Below are positions 1-8,136 of a stretch of 34,435 bases of DNA, piece by piece. The DNA is from JBFMFE01 sp040752295 (GTDB lineage: Bacteria; UBP15; UBA6099; JBFMBQ01): the NCBI GenBank assembly GCA_040752295.1, contig JBFMFE010000072.1:1-34435 (forward strand). The letters are read 5' to 3'. Position numbers and translations under genes: made by a program. The number at the start of each line of letters is the position of its first letter. Position 1 is the stretch's first letter. The notes below the pieces were generated by a model, which was not told the DNA's origin, ran no database searches, and worked only from the letters and a program-made list of their open reading frames with translations.

Positions 1-1
1 C

Positions 2-283
2 GAAGTAACGCTTGTTTCCACCACCGACGCTTTCGAGCCTCTTTCTCTGCGGGGCGTTTCCCTCGAGCATAAGGTCCGCCGCCTCAATCGCGCCGCCGCC
101 GCCGCCTTCTACGCCCCGACGGCTTCGTTTTTCATGGACGAACGAGCTTTTCGACACATCGTGACGCACCCGAAGCCCCTCTCGGCTCTCGCGAGGGCTT
201 ATTCCAGTGGATGGATACTGATCAAGCCGTTCCCGCTCAAGCTCAGGCTCCTTTTGCTGGCAGCCTCTCTGTTCAGGCTGTGA
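2..283 (+). CDS. C-terminal fragment of an unidentified protein
   Basis: One frame is open from the window edge to a TGA at 281-283, giving 93 residues of a protein whose start lies outside the window. The tail is basic and then hydrophobic (ILIKPFPLKLRLLLLAASLF just before the stop). It contains an Arg/Ala-rich stretch followed by FYAPTASFF. This kind of ending occurs in some radical-SAM/B12-binding proteins, but no cluster motif is inside the fragment, so I do not assign a function. The downstream gene starts 72 bases later on the same strand, so the two could be co-transcribed. Confidence 0.55.
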   Translation, partial: EVTLVSTTDAFEPLSLRGVSLEHKVRRLNRAAAAAFYAPTASFFMDERAFRHIVTHPKPLSALARAYSSGWILIKPFPLKLRLLLLAASLFRL

Positions 284-355
284 TGGGGGGCGGGTTCCGT
301 CCGGGTGAGTGGTTTTGTTCGTGCGTTTTGAAAGAGTTCCCGAAGGGCTGCAACG

Positions 356-2389
356 ATGATCGGGTTTGCGGTTTACAAGCACCTTCTGACGTTGAGGCTT
401 CCGGGCGCGCCGGAGGTCGTTGTCCCGTATCAGTATTGCGAGGACGGCGAGGCGCGGTTCGCCGATTCGGTGGAGGTTGATTTTCCGGTTGTCACGGCGC
501 TTTTCGGCGAGTCCGCGGTCGTGGACCGGTTCCAGTACTCCGACGGATTACTCACGGTACGCAGGAAGTGGAACCTCAAGGCCGCCGCCGATGTGCGCCT
601 CCAGTTCACGGTGCTGGTGCGCCTTGTTCCTGCCGCCTGGATGGTTCCGTCCGTGATGTACGACGGCAACGGGTTTTTTCCCGAAGCGAAAAGGAAGGGG
701 ACGGAGTCGGGACTGTCATTTCTCGAGGACCGCGCGTCGGTTCCCGCCGCCTCGTTTGTCCGGGACGGCGAAAGTTATTTTGCTCTTTTCGCCGGTCCCG
801 CTCCCGCTCCGGACCAGGTCGGCTCGGTCTATACCTTCTCCGAGGGCGAGTTCACGGAGCTTACGGTATTCGTTCCGGGCAGCGAGACCCCGCCCTACCG
901 GGGGCTCCGGCTGCCGGGGCTTCTCCCGCGCACTGAAAGGAAGGCGTACTGGTCCGTGGACGGTCTGCTGACGATGGAGCGCGGCTTTTACCTCGCGCAC
1001 GGCGCCGCGGCTCCGTCGTCCGCGCGCGATTTCATTGAGAAAGCGTGGGAAACGCTGTCCATTCCTCCCAGGCTGGAAGTTGACTGGAGCCGGTACGTTG
1101 ACGAGAAGATTCTCCATCTCGTGCACCATTTCTTCATCGAGAGAGCGGACGCCATCGGGTTCGTCGAGACGATATCGCGGAGCCTTTTTCCTCTCAAGGC
1201 GGTGCTGAACGGCGGTCTTCGCGGCGGCAACCTCGAGGCGGCGCTGGCGCTGTACCGCGCGGCGGTCGAGTCGGGGTCGCGTCCGCTGAAGCGGATCGCC
1301 CTCGACGTCGCCGACTTTTTTCTCGCGGGCGGCGAGCAGCCGGGCGCGTTCCGGACCTCGTACCGTCTGGGCGCGCGCAGGTGGACGTGCGGAAACGATG
1401 CAAAGCCGCACCCCCTTTTCCTGCGGTGCGTCAGCGAGGTCGCGGCGTTTTACGTGCGGTTTCACAGCCGCACGAAGGAGAGCCGCGATCACAACCCGCG
1501 CTGGATGCTCTACGCGAGGAACGCGGCGGAGTTGCTTGTGCGCAACCAGATGAAGAGCGGCGCCTTCCGCGTCGTGCCCCCGCACGAGCATCCCGACGAC
1601 GAGCAAGGCTCGCTCCAGACGGCGTTCGCGGCGCATTTTCTGGTGGAGTTTTACCGCGAGACCGGGGCGCAGGAGTGCCTCGAAGCCGCCCGTCTCGCGG
1701 GAGCGTTTCTGCTGGAGGAAGCCCGCCGGAGGATGTATTCCGATCCCTCGCTCGGCGCCGGGGAACCTTCGCGTGCGGCTGCCCACGCCTGCCTGCGGGC
1801 TTTTTTATCGCTCCACGACGAAACGGGCGAGAAGAGCTGCCTTGATGCCGCCGTTGGAGCGGCTGAATTCCTCCTTTCCGGCGTTTTCTGCTACGACGCG
1901 GCGTTTTCCGCGACGAGTCCGCTGGGAAAAATGGGTTTCCGGACACAGGGCGGCACTTGCGGTTACACGTCCTGCCAGCACCTCGACTGGTACGGCGTGG
2001 CTCTATGCCCGGATCTTCTTCGGCTGTGGAAGCTGACGGGCGACGAAACGTGGAAGCGAGCCGTCACAGCCATTCTCGAATTCACCACGCAGGCGCGCGG
2101 GCAGGATACCGGCGGCGCGTTCTGGGAAGCGCTGCCCGGGTACCAGCCTGAAGTGCTCATGCAGACCGGGACGCGCCACACGTTGAGCGGACACGTGAGC
2201 CGGGGCGGTTACGCGGGAATCGCCTCATGGGTGCCCGTGACCATCGTCAGCTCGCTTCTGGACATCCGCGAGCTTTTTCCCGGTGTTGTCTCTTTCACGA
2301 TGCCCCCCCTTTCCCTCGACCCGCCGTCGAAGTCGTTTATTGGAAAAACACTGTTCCACGTAGGTTCCTATGTGAACGTATTCAGGTGA
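356..2389 (+). CDS. Six-hairpin-glycosidase-like protein, 677 aa
   Basis: A long frame starts at ATG 356, with GAAGGGC about 9 bases upstream as a modest ribosome-binding site. The first 200 residues look beta-rich. From about residue 230 on, the sequence is a series of amphipathic helical repeats rich in Ala, Leu and aromatic residues (for example AFAAHFLVEFYRETG, AACLRAFLSLHDETGE-like stretches and CQHLDWYGVALCPDLLRLW). This is the look of the alpha/alpha-barrel fold of glycoside hydrolases and epimerases that act on long or cyclic sugars. No signal peptide or membrane segment is visible, so it is predicted cytoplasmic. The family is not resolved. A C-terminal GTRHTLSGHVSRGGYAG loop may be part of the active site, but this is inference. 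Confidence 0.6.
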   Translation: MIGFAVYKHLLTLRLPGAPEVVVPYQYCEDGEARFADSVEVDFPVVTALFGESAVVDRFQYSDGLLTVRRKWNLKAAADVRLQFTVLVRLVPAAWMVPSVMYDGNGFFPEAKRKGTESGLSFLEDRASVPAASFVRDGESYFALFAGPAPAPDQVGSVYTFSEGEFTELTVFVPGSETPPYRGLRLPGLLPRTERKAYWSVDGLLTMERGFYLAHGAAAPSSARDFIEKAWETLSIPPRLEVDWSRYVDEKILHLVHHFFIERADAIGFVETISRSLFPLKAVLNGGLRGGNLEAALALYRAAVESGSRPLKRIALDVADFFLAGGEQPGAFRTSYRLGARRWTCGNDAKPHPLFLRCVSEVAAFYVRFHSRTKESRDHNPRWMLYARNAAELLVRNQMKSGAFRVVPPHEHPDDEQGSLQTAFAAHFLVEFYRETGAQECLEAARLAGAFLLEEARRRMYSDPSLGAGEPSRAAAHACLRAFLSLHDETGEKSCLDAAVGAAEFLLSGVFCYDAAFSATSPLGKMGFRTQGGTCGYTSCQHLDWYGVALCPDLLRLWKLTGDETWKRAVTAILEFTTQARGQDTGGAFWEALPGYQPEVLMQTGTRHTLSGHVSRGGYAGIASWVPVTIVSSLLDIRELFPGVVSFTMPPLSLDPPSKSFIGKTLFHVGSYVNVFR

Positions 2390-2416
2390 TGATGTTATGG
2401 GCGGCGGGAGGGGCAT

Positions 2417-2454
2417 AAACGCCGGGGCGAGCCGGTTTCCAATACGGGGCGTTT
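2417..2454 (+). terminator. Weak hairpin after the glycosidase-like gene
   Basis: AAACGCC (2417-2423) and GGCGTTT (2448-2454) are perfect 7-base arms with a 24-base loop, ending in TTTT. It lies 28 bases after the stop of the preceding gene. The long loop and short T run make it a weak candidate terminator only. Confidence 0.25.
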
Positions 2455-2524
2455 TCGCCTGCTCTATTTAAAGCAAGATTTAATAAAAAAACTATCAAAT
2501 ATTGGCGATAAGTTAGTTTGTTAA

Positions 2525-2566
2525 GACCTGAACACTCGTTTTCCTCCATATTCGGTTCTTCAGGTC
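2525..2566. promoter_or_regulatory. 8-bp inverted repeat just upstream of the rrf2-type promoter
   Basis: GACCTGAA (2525-2532) and TTCAGGTC (2559-2566) are perfect inverted arms separated by 26 bases. The right arm ends two bases before the -35 hexamer of the promoter. Position suggests an operator or activator site. The binding protein is unknown. Confidence 0.4.
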
Positions 2567-2568
2567 AG

Positions 2569-2596
2569 TTGACAAACACACATAAAACAATAGAAT
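2569..2596 (+). promoter_or_regulatory. Sigma70-type promoter for the Rrf2 gene
   Basis: TTGACA at 2569-2574 is a perfect -35. TAGAAT at 2591-2596 is a near-consensus -10, with a 16-base spacer in AT-rich DNA. The expected transcript start is near 2603, giving a leader of about 50 bases before ATG 2656. Confidence 0.7.
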
Positions 2597-2609
2597 AACT
2601 ATGAAAGCT

Positions 2610-2637
2610 GTAAAAACTATAGATTTAGTAGTTTTAC
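2610..2637. promoter_or_regulatory. Inverted repeat in the Rrf2 leader, candidate autoregulatory operator
   Basis: AAAACTA (2613-2619) and TAGTTTT (2629-2635) are perfect arms with a 9-base centre. The similarity extends outward with one extra A (GTAAAAACTA against TAGTTTTAC). It sits just after the predicted transcript start. Rrf2-family regulators commonly repress their own promoters through dyads in this position, so binding by the protein encoded at 2656 is inferred. Confidence 0.4.
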
Positions 2638-2655
2638 GATGGCTGATTCGAGAAA

Positions 2656-3141
2656 ATGAAGCTCTCAACCCGCGGAAGATACGCGATCAGGTTCATGATT
2701 GACGTGGCTCTCAACAGCGAGGATGATAAACCTGTTCATCTCAAGGAAATCGCTCAACGCCAGGGTATATCGAGGCGATACCTCGAGCAGATAGTTATCT
2801 CGCTCAAAAACAGTTCCCTCGTGCGCGCCGTGTCGGGCAGAAGCGGAGGTTACACGCTGTCGAGAAGACCCGCGGAAGTAAGGATCGGCGAGATAATCGA
2901 AGCCGCCATCGGACCTATAAATATAGTGGAGTGTGTTCTCGAACCGGGCGTCTGCGCGAACTCGGGCGATTGTACGTGCAGAAAGCTGTACGCGCTTGTC
3001 AACGATCGGATAAGGGAGGCGGTGGATGAGTTTACGCTTACCGATGTCGCGGGCGCACGGTTCGGCGACGTTTTCACAGGGGGGTCCGGGTGCGGAGGGC
3101 GTAGGGCTGTGCCGGACATGTGCAGTACGGATTTCAGGTAG
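2656..3141 (+). CDS. Rrf2-family Fe-S transcriptional regulator
   Basis: A 161-aa protein opening MKLSTRGRYAIRFMIDVA, the classic Rrf2/IscR start, with a winged helix-turn-helix over about residues 1-80 (YLEQIVISLKNSSLVRAVSG recognition region, GRSGGYTLSR wing). Cys93, Cys100 and Cys106 lie where IscR and its relatives bind a [2Fe-2S] cluster, and Cys108 is an extra cysteine. The protein is therefore probably a redox- or Fe-S-responsive DNA-binding regulator. ATG 2656 has no strong ribosome-binding site but gives the family N-terminus exactly. It has its own promoter and leader dyad. It lies directly before the membrane/Fe-S redox subunits and, with the receiver protein at 6012, recalls the rrf1/rrf2 genes of the Desulfovibrio hmc locus. 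Confidence 0.9.
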   Translation: MKLSTRGRYAIRFMIDVALNSEDDKPVHLKEIAQRQGISRRYLEQIVISLKNSSLVRAVSGRSGGYTLSRRPAEVRIGEIIEAAIGPINIVECVLEPGVCANSGDCTCRKLYALVNDRIREAVDEFTLTDVAGARFGDVFTGGSGCGGRRAVPDMCSTDFR

Positions 3142-3223
3142 AGATGGAAGGCGGGGTTCGCAAGTCGGGACGGGGCGAAACGATGGGATGTCCGAACGCG
3201 GGCTTGCAAAAGGAGACTGAACG

Positions 3224-4153
3224 ATGGGTGAAACCCTGCACGCTTTGACCTACGTTTGCCTTGTGGTTTTTATGCTGGCTGTGGTGGTGAAGTTTTTAAG
3301 GTACCGGAACATGCCCCTGCACTTGAGGTGGGAACTGTACCCGGTGGCCCACGAGGGCAGGCGTGTCCGTCATGGGGGTTCGATCCTCGAGGAGGTGGAC
3401 TGGTGGGATAAGCCGCGGGAGGTTTCGAGGGCGAGCGAGCTTGGGCGCATGCTTCCGGAAATGCTGTTTCTTCAGGGCTTGTGGGAGCACAACAGGCGGC
3501 TGTGGTTCAGGTCGTTTCCGTTCCATTTCGGTCTGTATTGCATGATTGGGTTTTCAGGACTGCTCGCGGCGGGCGCCGTTCTGGGGATTTCGGGGGTCGA
3601 GGTGGGACGCGGCGGCGGGCTTGGGGGAGCGGTTTATCATGCGACGGCGGCCGTCGGGTTTTTCGGCATGATTTTGTGCGGGGCGGGCGCGCTCGGACTT
3701 CTTCACCGGCGGCTGTTTGATCCCGAACTGAAGGACTACACCACCGCCGCCGACAGGTTCAACCTCGTTTTCATTTTCAGCGTTGTCGCCGTGACGTTCG
3801 CCGGGGCGGTCATTGATCCCGGAATGAACGGGTTCAGGGCTTACGTGGCGAGCCTGATAACGTTCGACGTGGGCCACGCGCCCTCGTCCGGCGTTACCGC
3901 CGCCGCCGTGGCATTGAGTTCGGTTCTTGTGGCTTATATCCCATTGACCCACATGTCACATTTCATCGTGAAGTGGTTTTCCTATCACAAGGTCAGGTGG
4001 GAGGACGAGCCGAACGTGCGGGGCGGTCGCCTTGAAAAAAGGATCGGGTCGGTTCTGAACTACCCGGTGTCCTGGTCGGCGGACCACATCGGCGGCGACG
4101 GCAGGAAGACGTGGGCGGAGGTCGCGACGGAGGACGTCGCGGCGAAAAAGTAG
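3224..4153 (+). CDS. Membrane b-haem subunit, NarI/DsrM/HmcE-like
   Basis: A 309-aa protein with about five membrane segments (near residues 7-25, 99-122, 137-162, 180-198, 222-242), starting at ATG 3224 with AAAGGAG about 8 bases upstream. The pattern matches the gamma-subunit family of nitrate reductase and its DsrM/HmcE relatives, which carry b-type haem and exchange electrons with the quinone pool. Candidate haem ligands are His101 (FPFHFG), His139, His161 and the LTHMSHF histidines 243 and 246. The next gene encodes the expected Fe-S partner. Residues 40-95 form an extended soluble loop between the first two membrane segments. Function as a quinone-linked electron-transfer subunit is inferred from the family and pairing. 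Confidence 0.8.
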   Translation: MGETLHALTYVCLVVFMLAVVVKFLRYRNMPLHLRWELYPVAHEGRRVRHGGSILEEVDWWDKPREVSRASELGRMLPEMLFLQGLWEHNRRLWFRSFPFHFGLYCMIGFSGLLAAGAVLGISGVEVGRGGGLGGAVYHATAAVGFFGMILCGAGALGLLHRRLFDPELKDYTTAADRFNLVFIFSVVAVTFAGAVIDPGMNGFRAYVASLITFDVGHAPSSGVTAAAVALSSVLVAYIPLTHMSHFIVKWFSYHKVRWEDEPNVRGGRLEKRIGSVLNYPVSWSADHIGGDGRKTWAEVATEDVAAKK

Positions 4154-4199
4154 TGCGTAAAGTGTGTAAAGTGGAAATCGGACGTGATGCGGCGGACGG

Positions 4200-4248
4200 C
4201 GGGAAAACGGTCTTCCCGTTGAAGCAGGAACTCCGCAAACCGTTTTTT
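4200..4248 (+). terminator. Two overlapping hairpins with a T run, candidate attenuator between redox subunits
   Basis: CGGGAA (4200-4205) pairs with TTCCCG (4213-4218). Alternatively AAAACGGT (4204-4211) pairs perfectly with ACCGTTTT (4239-4246), whose T run 4243-4248 makes it terminator-like. The structures share bases and exclude each other. They sit in the 121-base gap between the membrane subunit and the Fe-S subunit, where they could set the ratio of the two products. Confidence 0.4.
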
Positions 4249-4274
4249 ATTGACGCGAGGAGCTGACGGACGGG

Positions 4275-5894
4275 ATGGAGAAAACCGGAACCAGTAAAGG
4301 GATCAGGCTCGACGACATATCCAATGAAAGGGAGCAGCTCGCCCATGTTCGCATCGAGGACCTTATGCCGCTTCCCAAACCCCTTGATGAAGGGGAGCCG
4401 GACTGGCGCCGTGTGTCGGAAGAAGCGAGGGGGAAATACGAGGCGACCCTCGACGACACGCTCGTGCTGAACATCCCGAAGCCCGCGACGAAGGAAGCAG
4501 AGCAGGCGCTTTTGAGGAAGTTCCTGTCCGGTCTCGAGAAGCTTTTCAGCAGGCACGACAACTGGACGTTCCTTCAGCCGTTCATGGTTTCCATGGAGCA
4601 TTGCGCGAGGTGCCAGACGTGCAGCGCGGCGTGTCACGTCTTCGAGGCGAGCGGCGGGAACGAGATTTACCGCCCGACCTACCGATCGGAGATACTGCGC
4701 CGCATTTACAGGGACTACATAAAGCCCGGGGGGAAGCACCATGGGAAATGGAAGACGGGGAAGATCGATCTGAGCTGGAAGGCGGTGGCGCGGCTCGGGG
4801 AACTCGCCTACAGGTGCAACCTGTGCCGACGCTGCGCCCAGACGTGCCCCATCGGCGCGGACAACGGGCTTATCGCGCGGGAAATCCGGAAGATTTTCAG
4901 CCAGGAAATGGGCATCCACACGGTGGAGCTTCATGACAGGGGTTCGATGCTCCAGTTGAAGGTTGGGTCGTCCACCGGCATGAATCCGGAGGTCGTGAAG
5001 GACAACGTCGAGTTCATAGACGAGGACACAAGCGAGAAGCTGGGACGGGAGTTCAAAACGCCGTTCGACAAGAAGGGCGCGGACATACTTCTGATACACA
5101 ACGCGGGGGAGATAATGTCGTGGCCCGATAACATCGGGGCGTTCGCGGCGATATTCGAGATGGCGGGGTTGAGCTGGACGATGTCGAGCGAGGCGGTGGC
5201 TTACGACAGCATAAACTACGGGCTGTTTTACGACGACGTGCAGTTCGCCCGCGTGGTGGTCAAGCATGCCCAGGCGGCGAAGGAACTCGGCGTGAAAAAG
5301 ATAGTTCTGGGCGAGTGCGGTCACGCGCACAAGGCGCTGATGGTCATCGCCGACCGGGTTCTGACGGGGGACCTGAACATCCCCAGGGAAAGCGCGTTCC
5401 CCCTGCTGAAGGAGATCGTGTTCAGCGGCGCGATAAAGTTCGACCCTTCCAGAAACGATTTTCCCGTCACGCTTCACGACCCCTGCAACCTCGTGAGGCT
5501 GATGGGTGTCGTGATGCCGCAGCGCGAGGTGATAAGGCGCCTGTGCCCGAAGTTCCGCGAGATGGAACCTCACGGCGTGCACAACTACTGCTGCGGTGGC
5601 GGAAGCGGGTTTGCGATCCACTCGGGGCACAATTTCGAGGACTGGCGGTTCAAGATCGCCGGCAGAAAGAAACTGTGGCAGATTCTCAACGCGTTCAGCG
5701 ATTCGATCGGTCCCGGGACGCCGAAATACGTCTGCGCCCCCTGCTCCAACTGCAAGGGGCAGATAAGGGATATACTCAGGTACTACGGTCTGTTCGACAG
5801 GTGCAGGATCAGTTACGGCGGGCTTGTGGAACTGATAGTGAACGCGATGGCAGATTTGAAGCCGGGTTACATCCAGTGGGACGTTCTGCCGTGA
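4275..5894 (+). CDS. Fe-S/CCG-domain electron-transfer subunit, HmcF/DsrK-like
   Basis: A 539-aa soluble protein starting at ATG 4275, with GAGGAG 12 bases upstream. Two ferredoxin-like cluster motifs are visible: Cys110, 113, 116, 120 (the fourth followed by His, not Pro) and Cys181, 184, 187, 191 followed by Pro. The C-terminal half is a CCG-type domain of the heterodisulfide-reductase/DsrK family: ECGH (Cys348), DPCN (Cys404), CCGGGSG (439-440) and CAPCSNC (487, 490, 493). Such subunits take electrons from or give them to a membrane b-haem partner, here the gene at 3224. The donor or acceptor on the cytoplasmic side cannot be read from sequence. It groups more naturally with HmcF/DsrK than with GlpC because of the four-gene context. 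Confidence 0.85.
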   Translation: MEKTGTSKGIRLDDISNEREQLAHVRIEDLMPLPKPLDEGEPDWRRVSEEARGKYEATLDDTLVLNIPKPATKEAEQALLRKFLSGLEKLFSRHDNWTFLQPFMVSMEHCARCQTCSAACHVFEASGGNEIYRPTYRSEILRRIYRDYIKPGGKHHGKWKTGKIDLSWKAVARLGELAYRCNLCRRCAQTCPIGADNGLIAREIRKIFSQEMGIHTVELHDRGSMLQLKVGSSTGMNPEVVKDNVEFIDEDTSEKLGREFKTPFDKKGADILLIHNAGEIMSWPDNIGAFAAIFEMAGLSWTMSSEAVAYDSINYGLFYDDVQFARVVVKHAQAAKELGVKKIVLGECGHAHKALMVIADRVLTGDLNIPRESAFPLLKEIVFSGAIKFDPSRNDFPVTLHDPCNLVRLMGVVMPQREVIRRLCPKFREMEPHGVHNYCCGGGSGFAIHSGHNFEDWRFKIAGRKKLWQILNAFSDSIGPGTPKYVCAPCSNCKGQIRDILRYYGLFDRCRISYGGLVELIVNAMADLKPGYIQWDVLP

Positions 5895-6011
5895 GGGATA
5901 ACGGGAAACGGCGCGGCGTTTCCGGCTTCCCCGTCTCCTGTTGAATTTCCGATTTTCGAGAAGACGACGGGAAACAATGGCGCGGGAAACCGATTCGAGA
6001 GGTGAGAGACG

Positions 6012-6425
6012 ATGAACGGGGCTAAAACCGGGAAGAAGATACTCGTAGTGGACGACGAGAGCGACGTGGTTACGTACCTCTCGACCCTGTTTCAGGAGAA
6101 CGGGTACGACACGGTGAGCGCCGCCGACGGGAACGAGGCGATGGAAAAGCTGAAGACGGAAAAACCCGACCTGATCTCGCTCGACATCTCGCTTCCGAAA
6201 AAGTCGGGGGTGAAGTTCTACAGGGAGATAAAGGGCGATCCGGATACGAGGAACGTGCCGGTGGTCATCGTGACCGCGATCACGGGTTACGGCGACGACA
6301 GGGAAGCGTTCAAGAGGTTCATCAGCACCAGGCGGCAGGTCCCGCCGCCCGAAGGTTTCATATTGAAGCCGATTGACACGAAGGAACTTCTCGAAACCGT
6401 CCGGAGGCTTCTCTCCGGGGGCTGA
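6012..6425 (+). CDS. Single-domain response regulator (Rrf1-like)
   Basis: A 137-aa CheY-type receiver with nothing attached. Acidic pair Asp14-Asp15, phosphorylation site Asp58 (ISLDISLPKKSG), Thr88 and Lys119 are all in place. It starts at ATG 6012 with GAGAGGTGAGAG immediately upstream. A longer than usual loop (about residues 93-114, GYGDDREAFKRFISTRRQVP) precedes the conserved Lys. No histidine kinase is adjacent. Its position after an Rrf2 gene and HmcE/HmcF-like subunits matches rrf1 of the Desulfovibrio hmc locus, which suggests a role in controlling this redox module. It has no output domain, so it probably acts by protein contact. Confidence 0.85.
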   Translation: MNGAKTGKKILVVDDESDVVTYLSTLFQENGYDTVSAADGNEAMEKLKTEKPDLISLDISLPKKSGVKFYREIKGDPDTRNVPVVIVTAITGYGDDREAFKRFISTRRQVPPPEGFILKPIDTKELLETVRRLLSGG

Positions 6426-6798
6426 TCACTTTCGAGAAAGCGCCTGTTGCAACCCGCGATTTCCCGGCGGGTCAGTACTTCACAACCGGCTCGGCGCCTA
6501 ACTGGTTGTTATTGTGTTAAACACCGATTTTCGCAGAGGGCACAACCGTGAACTTTCGCGTTTTTTCACGATGATATTCCATCGCAGGACGTTATGAGAG
6601 CGGTGTTTTTTCAATGGGTCCGGGAGCGGCGGCGGTTCCGCCGCGCTTGACCCCCGCTCCATCGCACCCTAAAATTCACCATCGGTGAACGGATGGTTCA
6701 GTTCGATGACCGCCGGGAGCGGCGTTAGCGTTAAACCCCAAAATTCGTTGGAACCACCGAACCGGGAAAATTCAGCCGCATTCGAAAGAGGAGCGGTT
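6426..6798. other. Intergenic region with several hairpins
   Basis: No convincing gene here. ACAACC (6482-6487) pairs with GGTTGT (6504-6509) and is followed by TATTGTG, a weak terminator candidate for the receiver gene. A stronger nested structure lies at 6623-6660: outer arms GGAGCGG (6623-6629) and CCGCTCC (6654-6660) enclose an inner GC-rich hairpin (6630-6643). It lacks a T run and may be another palindromic repeat. An in-frame extension of rlmD back to GTG 6685 is possible but has no ribosome-binding site. Confidence 0.4.
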
Positions 6799-8136
6799 GT
6801 GGAGCTTGAGGTCGAGGGGCTGATCTACGGCGGCGACGGCGTAGCGCGACGCGACGGTCTGGTTTTTTTCGTCGCCGGCGCCGCGCCGGGCGATCTGGTC
6901 CGCGCGCAGGTCGCGCGTAAAAAGCGAAAACACCGCGAGGCGCGCGTCATCGAAATCATCAAGCCGTCCCCCGCGAGAACCGAGCCGAGGTGCCCCCATT
7001 TCGGCGAATGCGGCGGCTGCAAGCTCCAGCACGTCGTGTACGAAACACAGCTCCGCTGCAAGGAATCGCACGTCCGGGATTGCCTCCAGCGCATCGGCGG
7101 TATCGCCGATCCCCCGGTCCGTGAAATAACGCCCATGCCCGATCCCTGGCGCTGCAGGAACAAGATGGAATTCGCCTTCGGTTCCGGCGGCGGCGGGGTC
7201 GTTTTAGGACTCCATCCTCAGGGGCGCTTCGATACCGTGATTGACGTAAAGCAATGTTTCCTGCTCACGCCGGAGGCGTCGCGGATACTCGAAACGGCGC
7301 GCGAGTTCGCACGTCGCCGCAATCTCGCCCCGTACAACCCGCGCACGCACGAGGGCTTTCTCAAAAACCTCGTCCTGAGAACGGGAGGCGGCGGCGGCGA
7401 GTTCATGGTCTGCATCGTGACGACCCCGCGAGAATTCCCCTCCGCGGACGAACTCGCCGAAGCCGTGGCGGCATGCGTTCCGCGCGTAAAAAGCGTCTGG
7501 TGGTACCGCAACCCCCTCGTCTCCGGCGTTGCAATCGCGGGGGAAGCCGATCTGCTTCTCGGAAAAGAAACTCTCTCGGAGGAAATATCGGGTATGAAAC
7601 TGCGGGTGTCGCCGGAGTCGTTCATGCAGGTGAACGCACGGCAGACGCAGGCTCTCTATTCGACAATTGTCAGTTTCGCCGGACTGACTGGAACCGAAAC
7701 GGCACTGGACCTCTACACGGGCGCCGGACCCATCGCCATGCTCCTCGCGCGTTCGGCAAAATCCGTTACGGGAATCGAGTCGGTTCCCGAGGCGGTCCGC
7801 GACGCGAACCTCAACGCGGCGGAAAACGGAATTCAGAACGTCCGGTTCCTGTGCGGACAGGTTGAAAAGCTCCTGCCGGCTGCAGCGGCGGAAAACCCGC
7901 CGCCACACGTGGTCGTCGCCGACCCCCCGCGCGCGGGTATCCATAAAAAGGTCATCCGCGCGCTTCTCGACATCAGACCCACCCGGCTCGTGTACGTCTC
8001 GTGCAATCCCGCTGCGCTCGCCAGGGACGCGGCTGCTCTCCTCGAGGGCGGCTACCGCCTCGCCGACGTCCAGCCCGTGGATATGTTCCCACACACGTAC
8101 CACGTGGAAGCCGTTGCGCTCCTGACTGCACGGTGA
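6799..8136 (+). CDS. rlmD: 23S rRNA (uracil-5-)-methyltransferase, RlmD/RumA family
   Basis: A 445-aa SAM-dependent enzyme that makes 5-methyluridine in rRNA or tRNA. An N-terminal TRAM domain (residues 1-55) is followed by [4Fe-4S] ligands Cys65, Cys71, Cys74 and Cys153, the RumA pattern. The methyltransferase core has FMQVN (Gln277), ALDLYTGAGP for SAM binding, ADPPRAG, and the catalytic VSCNP with Cys402. I chose GTG 6799 because AGAGGAG lies 5 bases upstream and the protein then begins at the TRAM domain. The same frame runs back to GTG 6685 without a ribosome-binding site. Its stop overlaps the next start (GTGA, 8133-8136). A TrmA-like tRNA target cannot be excluded. Confidence 0.9.
   Translation: MELEVEGLIYGGDGVARRDGLVFFVAGAAPGDLVRAQVARKKRKHREARVIEIIKPSPARTEPRCPHFGECGGCKLQHVVYETQLRCKESHVRDCLQRIGGIADPPVREITPMPDPWRCRNKMEFAFGSGGGGVVLGLHPQGRFDTVIDVKQCFLLTPEASRILETAREFARRRNLAPYNPRTHEGFLKNLVLRTGGGGGEFMVCIVTTPREFPSADELAEAVAACVPRVKSVWWYRNPLVSGVAIAGEADLLLGKETLSEEISGMKLRVSPESFMQVNARQTQALYSTIVSFAGLTGTETALDLYTGAGPIAMLLARSAKSVTGIESVPEAVRDANLNAAENGIQNVRFLCGQVEKLLPAAAAENPPPHVVVADPPRAGIHKKVIRALLDIRPTRLVYVSCNPAALARDAAALLEGGYRLADVQPVDMFPHTYHVEAVALLTAR

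Noticed and set aside
3993..5630. Long open frame on the minus strand opposite the membrane/Fe-S subunits
   Set aside because: It runs antisense to two clearly recognisable genes and has a His/Arg/Val-rich composition typical of GC-rich shadows.
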